This document shows, one piece after another, positions 33,101 to 40,148 of a DNA stretch of 40,148 bases. The translations under genes were made by a program, and so were the position numbers. The notes below the pieces were generated by a model. The model worked only from the letters and a program-made list of their open reading frames with translations, was not told the origin of the DNA and did not search any database. Each line of letters begins with the position of its first letter. Position 1 is the stretch's first letter. The stretch is from the NCBI GenBank assembly GCA_964522605.1, contig CAZFWV010000023.1, forward strand, positions 1 to 40,148, read 5' to 3'. This DNA comes from CAVZLD01 sp964522605. GTDB taxonomy: Bacteria > Planctomycetota > Planctomycetia > Pirellulales > Pirellulaceae.

Positions 33101-35197
33101 TTAGCTGAAGCGGCCCGCCACGACGTCCTGCCAGAGTCCAAGTTCGGGCCAACTGCCCCAGAGTTGACTGGTGAGTTCCTGACCGGTGGAGAGTCCGGCC
33201 CACCAGTCATTGCCGGTGCGGCCAACGAGGTCGTCGCGACCGTCCAGGTTGAGGTCAACCACGCGAACATCCGACCACGTCCAGGACCGGTTCCAGCCGC
33301 CCCAGAACTCGTTGCGCAGCGCAGTCCCCGTCGAACGAGCAACCCACCAGGCACCATTGTTTGCTCGGCCAACGATGTCATCCCGGCCATCGCCGTTCAT
33401 GTCGGCGACTTGAACGTCGTCCCACTGTGCTCGCGTCGACCAGCTGCCCCAGGTTTGATTGATGAATCGCGTACCGGTTGACTGCGAGATCCACCAGGTC
33501 GAGCCCGCTCGACCGGCCAGATCGTCGCGGCCATCGCCGTTGAAATCTCCTACGAGCATCTCGGTCCAACGAAGCGATGTGGACCAGCTTCCCCAGCTCT
33601 CGTTCTCGAACGACGAACCGGTTGAGCGGGCGACCCACCAGGCACCGTTTGTGGCTCGGCCGGCGATGTCATCGCGCCCATCGCCATCGAAATCACCCGT
33701 TCGCACGTTTTGCCATTGGATGCGATCCGACCAGGCGCCCCACCGTTCATTCTGAAACTGCGTTCCCGTCGAGCGGGCGACCCACCAGATGCGGTTCGCA
33801 ACCCGTCCGACCACGTCGTCTCGACCGTCGCCGTCCACATCGGCCAATTGGACGTCGTACCAGCGAACCGCATCCGACCAGTTGCCCCATTTCTCATGAA
33901 CGACGCCGGTCGTGGTCTCACGCGTAACCCACCACTCTCCGTTGCGGCGTCCGATGACGTCGTCTCGACCGTCGCCATCGACGTCCCCCGACTGAACATC
34001 AACCCACGAATCGCCCGGGGACCAGGTGGTCCAGGACGAGCTGACCAGCGACGATCCCGTCGATTCGGCCTGCCACCAACTTCCATTCACGCGGCCGAGG
34101 ATCGCGACGCCGTTGGTATCCAGCGGAGTTGGATCGGGGTCGGGATCGGGATTCGGATCGGGNNNNNNNNNNNNNNNNNNNNNNNNNNNNNNNNNNNNNN
34201 NNNNNNNNNNNNNNNNNNNNNNNNNNNNNNNNNNNNNNNNNNNNNNNNNNNNNNNNNNNNNNTGCGGTAGAGGCGATTCGCTGGTGACGAAGTCCAGCTT
34301 CTGGTTGAATCCGGACATCTGCACGTTGGGAGCGACAATCTGCGTCGCGATCCCGCCGCCGACGGCTGTCACGGTGTAGGTGCCGTTGGGAACCTGCAGG
34401 GAATAACCGCCCGACGCTCCCGACGTGGTGGTGAATGTGGCTTGATCACTGCTACGAACTGCGGTGATCGTGACGCCTTCCGCGCCCTCCCCGAGGGAAT
34501 AGAAATCATCGTCGATGACGAGATCGTCGTAGGCGACACCCGTAATGAACGCATTCCCTCCGCGGTTGCCGAAGTTCTCGGTGACCATACTGGCGTACCA
34601 GTTTCGCCCCGACGTATAGAACATGCCGTAGCGGATCACGGCTCCCGCCTCCCGGTAATTCTCCGAGAGCAAGTTTTCTCGGTGGCCTGGGCTGAGAAAC
34701 AGGCTCTCGTGGCGGGCGTAGATCTGTTCCAGCGCGTCGATGGGAACCGAAGAACCTCCCCAGGCGATGTTCTCCCCGACACCGGTGGGATATCCTTGTT
34801 CCCGCGCTCGATCGCTGGGCGAATCCCCCTCGGGGCTGTAATGGGAGAAGTAATCGCGTGCGAGCATGTCGACGGCGTGTCCGGTGGCGGCGTCAATCAG
34901 CGATTGATGCGGAGCCAGCGGCGGCTTGGGCGAACTGGAAATCGTTCCCGCCGGCAGTCCGGCATTCAAATCGGTGATCCCGTCGTAACGAGCGACCTCG
35001 GCCAGTGGATTTGCACGCGCACGATTGACCAACTCCAAGAGAAGCTGATCGGTAGCGTTCATCGTGACCGCTGCCAGCATTCTCCGAGGTTCCAACGCCT
35101 CGGCCCGCAGTCGGAATCGCGGGGAGGAACGTCGCGGTGTCTTCCGCAAGGCGGCAGCAGAACGGCGGCCGGAGCGGCGCAAGAGGGATCGTTTCAT
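33101..35197 (-). CDS. LEPR-XLL CAP-domain protein with seven FG-GAP-type propeller units (contains assembly gap)
   Basis: From ATG 35197 the protein has a basic start and ALEPRRMLA (LEPR-XLL export motif). A CAP/SCP domain follows (about residues 45-200: NRARANPLAEVARY, ARDYFSHYSPEGDSPSDRAR, VGENIAWG, GHRENLLSENYREAG). Next is a carboxypeptidase-regulatory-like beta domain (about 205-300), a Pro/Asp linker and seven repeats of about 49 residues with WWxARSTG. Six repeats carry a calcium loop such as GDVDGDGRDDV. The tail QDVVAGRFS can complete the first unit, as in a closed seven-bladed propeller. The 100-N gap lies in the linker, so length and frame continuity there are not proven. No strong ribosome site is seen. 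Confidence 0.88.
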   Translation of the reverse strand: MKRSLLRRSGRRSAAALRKTPRRSSPRFRLRAEALEPRRMLAAVTMNATDQLLLELVNRARANPLAEVARYDGITDLNAGLPAGTISSSPKPPLAPHQSLIDAATGHAVDMLARDYFSHYSPEGDSPSDRAREQGYPTGVGENIAWGGSSVPIDALEQIYARHESLFLSPGHRENLLSENYREAGAVIRYGMFYTSGRNWYASMVTENFGNRGGNAFITGVAYDDLVIDDDFYSLGEGAEGVTITAVRSSDQATFTTTSGASGGYSLQVPNGTYTVTAVGGGIATQIVAPNVQMSGFNQKLDFVTSESPLPXXXXXXXXXXXXXXXXXXXXXXXXXXXXXXXXXXPDPNPDPDPDPTPLDTNGVAILGRVNGSWWQAESTGSSLVSSSWTTWSPGDSWVDVQSGDVDGDGRDDVIGRRNGEWWVTRETTTGVVHEKWGNWSDAVRWYDVQLADVDGDGRDDVVGRVANRIWWVARSTGTQFQNERWGAWSDRIQWQNVRTGDFDGDGRDDIAGRATNGAWWVARSTGSSFENESWGSWSTSLRWTEMLVGDFNGDGRDDLAGRAGSTWWISQSTGTRFINQTWGSWSTRAQWDDVQVADMNGDGRDDIVGRANNGAWWVARSTGTALRNEFWGGWNRSWTWSDVRVVDLNLDGRDDLVGRTGNDWWAGLSTGQELTSQLWGSWPELGLWQDVVAGRFS
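34163..34262. other. Assembly gap (100 N)
   Basis: Exactly 100 N replace sequence in the Pro/Asp-rich linker of the CAP protein gene. A round 100 usually stands for a gap of unknown size. The flanking DNA on one side is a run of repeated GGATCGGG-like triplets coding for DP pairs, which would explain why assembly failed. Confidence 0.98.
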
Positions 35198-35861
35198 GAT
35201 GCGACCGAGAAGCAAAGGAGTTACGTCTGTGGTGGCTGGTCGTCGTCCGGATTGCCCGCAGGCGGCGGATACTCTCTGATGGAAGTACCCCGGAACCGAC
35301 GTTTTTGGGCGTCCGGCACTCATAAAACCCTACTTCAACGGGGTAGAGTGGGCAACCGGTCGTGGCTGGAGAGGAGGGCGATGGCGGCAGAGACACGGGA
35401 GCATGTTGCGGAATCGCATCGCTCGACTAAGCTGCCTTAACGTTCCGATCTGTCCGACTTCCGGCCCCTGCACGGCGAGTGGCGAACATGAGATGATCGT
35501 GAGTCTGGCAGGAGTTCGAGTGGCCGGCGTGATCCGCTCAGGTAGGGCTGCGGTCGCAGCCCTCTGGTTTGCGGGCCGCCTGCGCTACGGAAGACGGCGG
35601 GTGCATGTCAGGGGGTTGTATGGATCTCAAGGATCGTAGAAATGTCAACAAGTGAACCTGGGGATTGTGCGAAGTTCGAAGTCCCCCCTGGCCATTCAAC
35701 AGGCACTCCACCTCCCCACGATTCTCCTGGTGACATTTCCTGCTCCAGTGTAAGTCTGCAAAAGTGACATGCACCCGAAGACGGCTGCGTACGTCTCTTA
35801 CGGTGGTCCTGGATTTTTCTTGATTCGTGCTCCTTCGGGTCCCATTCCGGTGGGTTCTAAG
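35198..35861. other. 664-base divergent intergenic region
   Basis: This space lies between the start of the CAP gene (minus) and the likely start of the U32 gene (plus). It contains a perfect 8-bp hairpin AGGGCTGC/GCAGCCCT with a GGTC loop (35544-35551/35556-35563). Open frames here, for example 35403-35639, have no ribosome site and poor composition. I see no convincing promoter pair or RNA gene. Confidence 0.55.
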
Positions 35862-38378
35862 ATGTCGCCAGTACCGTCTCTCGATCGAACTCCGGAATTG
35901 CTTGCTCCCGCCGGGGATCTCACCTGCGTGCGGGCGGCCATCGAGAACGGAGCGGACGCCGTCTACTTTGGGTTGCAGGATGGGTTCAACGCGCGGGCGC
36001 GGGCCGAGAACCTGTCGTTGGAGAATCTTGCGGAAGTGATGGCGATGTTGCGCCATCGCAACGTGCGCGGCTACGTGACGCTGAACACGCTGGTTTTTTC
36101 CGAAGAGCTTGCCTCCTTCGAGCGGATCGTTCGCCGCGTGGCCGAGGCCGGCGTTGATGCGGTGCTGGTGCAGGATCTGGGCATTGTTCGCCTGATCCGT
36201 CAGGTTTGTCCCGATCTGCCGATTCACGCCTCGACCCAGATGACGCTCACCAACGCGGAAGCGATCAATCGCGTTGCCGAATTGGGCATCGATCGAGTTG
36301 TTTTGGCGCGAGAACTCTCCCTAGACGAAATCCAGCAGATTGCTCAGAGCACATCCGTTCCTCTGGAAGTGTTTGTTCACGGCGCTTTGTGCGTTGCGTA
36401 CTCCGGCCAGTGTCTGACGAGCGAATCGTTGGGAGGTCGGAGTGCCAATCGAGGGCACTGTGCCCAGGCGTGTCGCTTGCCCTACGAATTGGTATGCGAC
36501 GGTCAGGACGTTGACTTGGGTCCCGTTCGTTATTTGTTGAGTCCCCAGGACCTGGCCGGATACGAATTGATTCCCGCGTTGTGGTCGGCGGGTGTGACGG
36601 CTTTCAAGATTGAAGGTCGACTGAAGACGCCGGAGTACGTGGCAAACATCACGCGCCAGTATCGTGCCGTGATTGACGCCGTGGTCGCCGGACTGCCTGT
36701 TCCCCTGGGGGCCGAGCAGATCGAAGAAATGGAGTTGTCGTTTTCTCGCGGGTTCTCGCCAGGATGGATCAACGGGTGTGACCACAAGCAGCTGGTTCCC
36801 GGGTTGAGCTCGGCAAAACGAGGCGTCTTGCTCGGTCACGTCGTGTCCGTGGGAAAACGCCGTGTGGCGGTCCGCCTGCAGCGTTCGCTTCGCGCCGGGG
36901 ATGGGATCGTCTTCGAAGGGGATCGGGCGTCGGGGCAGGAGCAGGGGGGGCGCGTGTTTCAGGTTTGGCAGAACGGTCAGCCGCGACGCGATCGAATCTC
37001 GGAAGGAGTTGTCGAGTTGTCCTTTCTCGAGGGTTCGGTCGATCTGTCGACCATACGGCCTGGTTGTGCGCTCTGGAAAACCGATGACCCGGAACTAACT
37101 CGACGTCTGCGACGCAGCTACGAGGTCGCCGATCCAGTGCGCCGCCGGCGGTTGGACATCGCGGTGGAGGCAACGGAAGGAAAACCGCTCGTCGTGGAGA
37201 CCTCTCTGCCTCCCTACGGATCGATGCAGATCTGCAGCGACGAGGTCCTGCAGCAAGCACGCAAACATCCGCTGACGGAATCGTTTCTCCGCGAGCAACT
37301 CGGGCGACTGGGAAGTACGCCGTACGAACTGGGGACGGTCACCGCAAAGATCGAAGGGCGGCCGATGATCCCGTTGAGCGTACTCGGCAAGCTGCGCCGC
37401 CGGTGGATTGAGGAGCTCGATCGGATGGCGACCGCGGCCCCGCGCCGGCAAGTCGCAGCCGAAACGGTACTGCCCGCGCTGCGACCCGCCGTGCCTGCGG
37501 CGGATTCTCAGGGGAATTGGACGCTCACCGTGCTCTGCCGCTCGTGTGTTCAGTTGCAGCAGGTCCTCGACGCAGGGATCAACGAAGTGATCGTCGATTT
37601 CGACGACATTCGGCAGTATGCCTCGGCGGTCGCCACGGCGCGCGAGGCGGATGCTCGCATCTGGTTGGCCACTCCCCGGATCTGCAAACCGGGTGAGACG
37701 GGTGTGTTCCGAGCAATGGCGCGGCATCAACCATCGGGCATTCTGGCAAGGAACCTCGCAGCGATTGACTTCTTTCGAACGGCAGATCTTCCCGTCTTGG
37801 CGGATTATTCGCTGAATGTGGGCAACGAAATCTCGGCGCGTTACCTTCACGAACTGGGGGTCCACCGCATGACGGCCTCCTATGACCTCAATCGCGATCA
37901 GATCCTTGCACTGGTTCGCGCCGTACCCCGCGAGTGGTTGGAGGTTGTGATTCATCAGCACATGCCGATGTTCCATATGGAGCATTGTGTGTTCTGCGCG
38001 GTTTTGTCCCCGGGGACGAACAAGACGAACTGTGGACGTCCCTGCGATCGACATCAGGTTCGACTGCGAGACCGCGTTGGGATGGAACACCCTCTGACGG
38101 CCGACGTTGGCTGCCGGAATACGCTCTTTAATGCGCGACCGCAGAGTGCGGCGGAGGTGGTGCCCCTTCTGCGAGATGCCGGGATCCAGTCGTTTCGAAT
38201 TGAGCTCCTGGTCGATCAACCGGAATCCATGACCCGGCGAATCATCGAGCTGTATCGGCAACTGCTTGCAGGGCAACGGTCGGGCAAGGAGGTTTGGAGT
38301 CAGCTCCAGGCGGCGAACCGCTTGGGCGTGACCCGCGGGACCCTCGAGGAACGGCGAGACCCGCTGGCCATCCTTTGA
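35862..38378 (+). CDS. Large U32 peptidase-family protein (RlhA-like)
   Basis: The 838-aa protein begins PELLAPAGDLTCVRAAIENG, the standard opening of U32 proteins. It continues with ADAVYFGLQ, IHASTQMTLTNAEAINRVAE, VFVHGALCVAYSGQC (Cys177/Cys184) and GHCAQACRLPYE (Cys200/Cys204), then IEGRLKTPEYVA. A long middle (about 350-570, DUF3656-like) and a second TIM-like half follow, with CVFCAVLSPGTNKTNCGRPC near the end. Members such as E. coli RlhA hydroxylate 23S rRNA with an iron-sulfur cluster, and the cysteines fit this; which base is modified is unknown. ATG 35862 is preferred because an ATG at 35769 adds 31 residues unlike the family. Confidence 0.88.
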   Translation: MSPVPSLDRTPELLAPAGDLTCVRAAIENGADAVYFGLQDGFNARARAENLSLENLAEVMAMLRHRNVRGYVTLNTLVFSEELASFERIVRRVAEAGVDAVLVQDLGIVRLIRQVCPDLPIHASTQMTLTNAEAINRVAELGIDRVVLARELSLDEIQQIAQSTSVPLEVFVHGALCVAYSGQCLTSESLGGRSANRGHCAQACRLPYELVCDGQDVDLGPVRYLLSPQDLAGYELIPALWSAGVTAFKIEGRLKTPEYVANITRQYRAVIDAVVAGLPVPLGAEQIEEMELSFSRGFSPGWINGCDHKQLVPGLSSAKRGVLLGHVVSVGKRRVAVRLQRSLRAGDGIVFEGDRASGQEQGGRVFQVWQNGQPRRDRISEGVVELSFLEGSVDLSTIRPGCALWKTDDPELTRRLRRSYEVADPVRRRRLDIAVEATEGKPLVVETSLPPYGSMQICSDEVLQQARKHPLTESFLREQLGRLGSTPYELGTVTAKIEGRPMIPLSVLGKLRRRWIEELDRMATAAPRRQVAAETVLPALRPAVPAADSQGNWTLTVLCRSCVQLQQVLDAGINEVIVDFDDIRQYASAVATAREADARIWLATPRICKPGETGVFRAMARHQPSGILARNLAAIDFFRTADLPVLADYSLNVGNEISARYLHELGVHRMTASYDLNRDQILALVRAVPREWLEVVIHQHMPMFHMEHCVFCAVLSPGTNKTNCGRPCDRHQVRLRDRVGMEHPLTADVGCRNTLFNARPQSAAEVVPLLRDAGIQSFRIELLVDQPESMTRRIIELYRQLLAGQRSGKEVWSQLQAANRLGVTRGTLEERRDPLAIL

Positions 38379-38558
38379 ATCCGGCATGTGGCCCGATGGC
38401 GGACAGCGCCCCGCGGCAGGCCAAGCTCCTTTGACGCGGAACCCAGTGCAGCGGACTCGCGGCCGACTATAATGGGCCTGGGAGCGCCGGCCGGTAGAGC
38501 GGACACTTTGCACTGTCGACAGCGCTCGGCGAAGGTCTCCGACCTCGCCGAAACCACC

Positions 38559-38595
38559 GACCGAAGGTCTCCCCGACTCGAGGAGACCTTCGGTC
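38559..38595. repeat. Perfect 14-bp inverted repeat
   Basis: GACCGAAGGTCTCC (38559-38572) pairs exactly with GGAGACCTTCGGTC (38582-38595) around a 9-base loop. A related weaker hairpin (GGCGAAGGTC/GACCTCGCC) precedes it at about 38529-38549. They lie in the 296-base space between the U32 gene and the dockerin/PEP-CTERM gene and may terminate the former. No T tract is present. Confidence 0.75.
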
Positions 38596-38674
38596 ACGAA
38601 TAGTGCGGGGGCGGAGACCCTCGCCCAGCGTTCGGCGGGAAGGGGCACGCCGATATTTCCCGTGGGAGACCAAC

Positions 38675-39931
38675 ATGATTCGCTGCACGATTCGATTGTC
38701 CGCGCTGCTCTTCGCCTGTCTTTCGCTGCTGCACGCCTCGGTCCGTGCCCAGATCTTGATCGACGGCGAACCGAACCTCGAGGATCCGCGACTCTACGCC
38801 TGGTACGACGGTAATCAGGCGATCGGGGAGGATCCAGACGCGAATACACCCTATTGGCCGAATCGACAGGGCGATCCAAACCGCGACATTGATGATGCGT
38901 TTTTCGACCCCATTTTCCCCTCGATGTTGGAGCCCGTCCCCACGGAAAATGGTCACATGGCGCTGCGCTACGAGCGAGTCGCGACTTCACGAGAGCGGGG
39001 AACGCTGGATGCAGAAACCGAGCAATACGATGGCTGGGGTGTTCTGGAGGAACAGTTCACCGTGTTCGTCGCGGCCACAGTCCGTGATGAAAACGGTGCC
39101 TTCTTCTTTGATGGTGCATTCCAGGATGCAGGGACCGAAGTCAATGCCAATTATCATGACGGAACGGCTGGTGTCTGGCAGATTCAGTCGACCGATGGGA
39201 TCCTGGAGACTGCCCCGGTCGTGCTCGACGAGTTGCAGTACCATGCGTTTACTTTTCGGGCCGATGGCACGGCGCAACATCACCTGAACGGTTTGCTGGT
39301 CGGGGAAGGACCCGTAGGCTCCTCGTCCTTGGAAGGATTCGTGCTCGGTGGACGCTTTGCGCTGTATCAGAGGGCAACCGTCGACTTCGCGGAAGTGCTG
39401 CTCTACAGCGAGGCGCTCGAAGACGCAGATCGCCTGGCCATCGAAGCCTATCTCGACGATAAGTTCTTCGGCTTACCGGGAATTCCCGGCGACTTCAACA
39501 ACGATGGTCTCTTGACCGCCATCGATATCGATCTGCTATCGGCCGAGGTTCGCAAGGGGTCGAATGACACGGCATACGATCTGAATGGAGATGAGCTGGT
39601 CGATCAAGCCGACCGAGAGGTATGGGTCCACGGTTTGAAGAATACGTTCTTTGGAGATGCGAACCTCGACGGAGAATTCGACACCGCTGACCTCGTCCAG
39701 GTGCTGAGCATCGGCAAGTACGAGACGGGCATCGAAGCCGATTGGTCCGAGGGGGACTGGGACGGAAGCCATGCGTTTGGCACGGGCGATATGGTGGTTG
39801 CGCTGACGGAAGGAGCCTACGAGCAGGGCCCAGCGCCTCGAGCGCATGCCGTGCCCGAGCCCACGTCGCTCCTGCTGCTGGCACTCGGTGCCCTCGCCCT
39901 CGTCGGGCCTCGACCCACTTCTCGTTCGTAG
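38675..39931 (+). CDS. Exported LamG-like/dockerin protein with PEP-CTERM sorting tail
   Basis: The 418-aa protein starts at an ATG with GGGAG six bases upstream and has a signal peptide (MIRCTIRLSALLFACLSLLH... VRAQ). Residues about 30-265 look like a LamG/concanavalin-type jelly roll (LYAWYDGNQ, FTVFVAATVRDENGAFFFDG, FAEVLLYSEALEDADRLAIE). Residues about 270-380 hold four EF-hand/dockerin loops (GDFNNDGLLTAID, YDLNGDELVDQAD, GDANLDGEFDTAD, GDWDGSHAFGTGD). The end is a PEP-CTERM signal: VPEPTSLLLLALGALALVG then basic residues. It is probably a surface-attached polysaccharide-binding protein. The dockerin region is similar to that of the protein at 5760-7853. Confidence 0.9.
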   Translation: MIRCTIRLSALLFACLSLLHASVRAQILIDGEPNLEDPRLYAWYDGNQAIGEDPDANTPYWPNRQGDPNRDIDDAFFDPIFPSMLEPVPTENGHMALRYERVATSRERGTLDAETEQYDGWGVLEEQFTVFVAATVRDENGAFFFDGAFQDAGTEVNANYHDGTAGVWQIQSTDGILETAPVVLDELQYHAFTFRADGTAQHHLNGLLVGEGPVGSSSLEGFVLGGRFALYQRATVDFAEVLLYSEALEDADRLAIEAYLDDKFFGLPGIPGDFNNDGLLTAIDIDLLSAEVRKGSNDTAYDLNGDELVDQADREVWVHGLKNTFFGDANLDGEFDTADLVQVLSIGKYETGIEADWSEGDWDGSHAFGTGDMVVALTEGAYEQGPAPRAHAVPEPTSLLLLALGALALVGPRPTSRS

Positions 39932-39952
39932 GCCGACTTGAGACAAGTCGGC
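39932..39952. repeat. 21-nt dispersed hairpin repeat, clean copy 1
   Basis: A 9-bp stem GCCGACTTG/CAAGTCGGC surrounds an AGA loop, directly after the stop of the PEP-CTERM gene. The same hairpin recurs 74 bases later and in decayed form at 285-306. It may double as a terminator. Confidence 0.85.
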
Positions 39953-40005
39953 ATTGGTTCCCCAAACGGCCAAAGCTCCTCCAGTTCGCGGATTGGGCGG
40001 GCGGC

Positions 40006-40026
40006 GCCGACTTGAGACACGTCGGC
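40006..40026. repeat. 21-nt dispersed hairpin repeat, clean copy 2
   Basis: This is the same hairpin as 39932-39952 with one change (CACGTCGGC for CAAGTCGGC), which leaves one mismatch in the stem. Confidence 0.85.
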
Positions 40027-40093
40027 CTACAGGGGACGCGCCGTTTAGAAGAGTTAGTTTCGCCGGTTTTAAGAACAGGATTCGTGGCGATTT

Positions 40094-40148
40094 GTTTAAC
40101 CCGCAGCCGTCAGGCGAGGACGATTTGCCTTTTATCCTCGCCTGACGG
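40094..40148. repeat. Repeat module shared with 28766, followed by a 13-bp inverted repeat at the window edge
   Basis: The module GTTTAACCCGCAGCCGTCAG matches 28766-28785 with one change. It overlaps CCGTCAGGCGAGG (40107-40119), which pairs perfectly with CCTCGCCTGACGG (40136-40148) around a 16-base loop. The element may continue past the window. Confidence 0.8.

Noticed and set aside
35403..35639. 78-codon frame in the space before the U32 gene
   Set aside because: It passes through an 8-bp repeat hairpin, has no ribosome site and resembles no protein.
37095..38990. 631-codon minus-strand open frame opposite the U32 gene
   Set aside because: It is antisense to a strongly conserved protein, has shadow-like Arg/Pro/His composition and crosses the intergenic hairpins.

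Overview
The window is a stretch of a Planctomycetota chromosome, probably class Planctomycetia; I cannot name a genus. The evidence is the combination of a DUF1559 pseudopilin-like protein, two exported proteins with the planctomycete LEPR-XLL N-terminal motif, dockerin-like EF-hand tails, a PEP-CTERM tail and a ThuA-like secreted protein. Intergenic spaces are large and full of short palindromic repeats. No rRNA, tRNA or CRISPR array was recognised. A run of 100 N at 34163-34262 marks an assembly gap inside a gene.

Positions 1-14636 hold mostly single genes on both strands: a DUF1559 protein, a DUF1805 protein, a ThuA-like protein, a HAF-repeat-like protein, a beta-helix/dockerin surface protein, a PDZ protein, a SIMPL-domain protein and an apparently exported SAM methyltransferase. 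They are followed by an RsmB/RsmF-type RNA methyltransferase overlapping a Gfo/Idh/MocA oxidoreductase, a class I glutamine amidotransferase and a PilZ protein.

Positions 15094-27341 are the most notable part: eleven consecutive + strand genes, several joined by ATGA overlaps. They encode a CheY-like receiver, an unknown 142-aa protein, CheW, a chemoreceptor with no external sensor domain, a CheA kinase with its own receiver, and a receiver/DUF4388 regulator. The run continues with an FHA/coiled-coil protein, another coiled-coil protein, a formylglycine-generating-enzyme-fold protein lacking the catalytic cysteines, a zinc-ribbon P-loop GTPase and a GAP1-like GTPase-associated protein. No CheR or CheB is present. 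The layout suggests that a chemosensory array feeds a GTPase module. I offer this as a candidate undescribed signalling system; it is inference from gene order and domains.

Positions 27503-40148 carry a DUF5671 membrane protein with an overlapping partner, a GH2 glycosidase, and a scar zone in which 118-bp direct repeats abut fragments of an HNH gene, its upstream partner and a tyrosine recombinase. After these come a small membrane protein, a CAP-domain surface protein with a seven-unit FG-GAP-type propeller, a large U32 peptidase-family protein (RlhA-like) and a LamG-like/dockerin/PEP-CTERM protein. The window ends in hairpin repeats that also occur at other gene ends in it.
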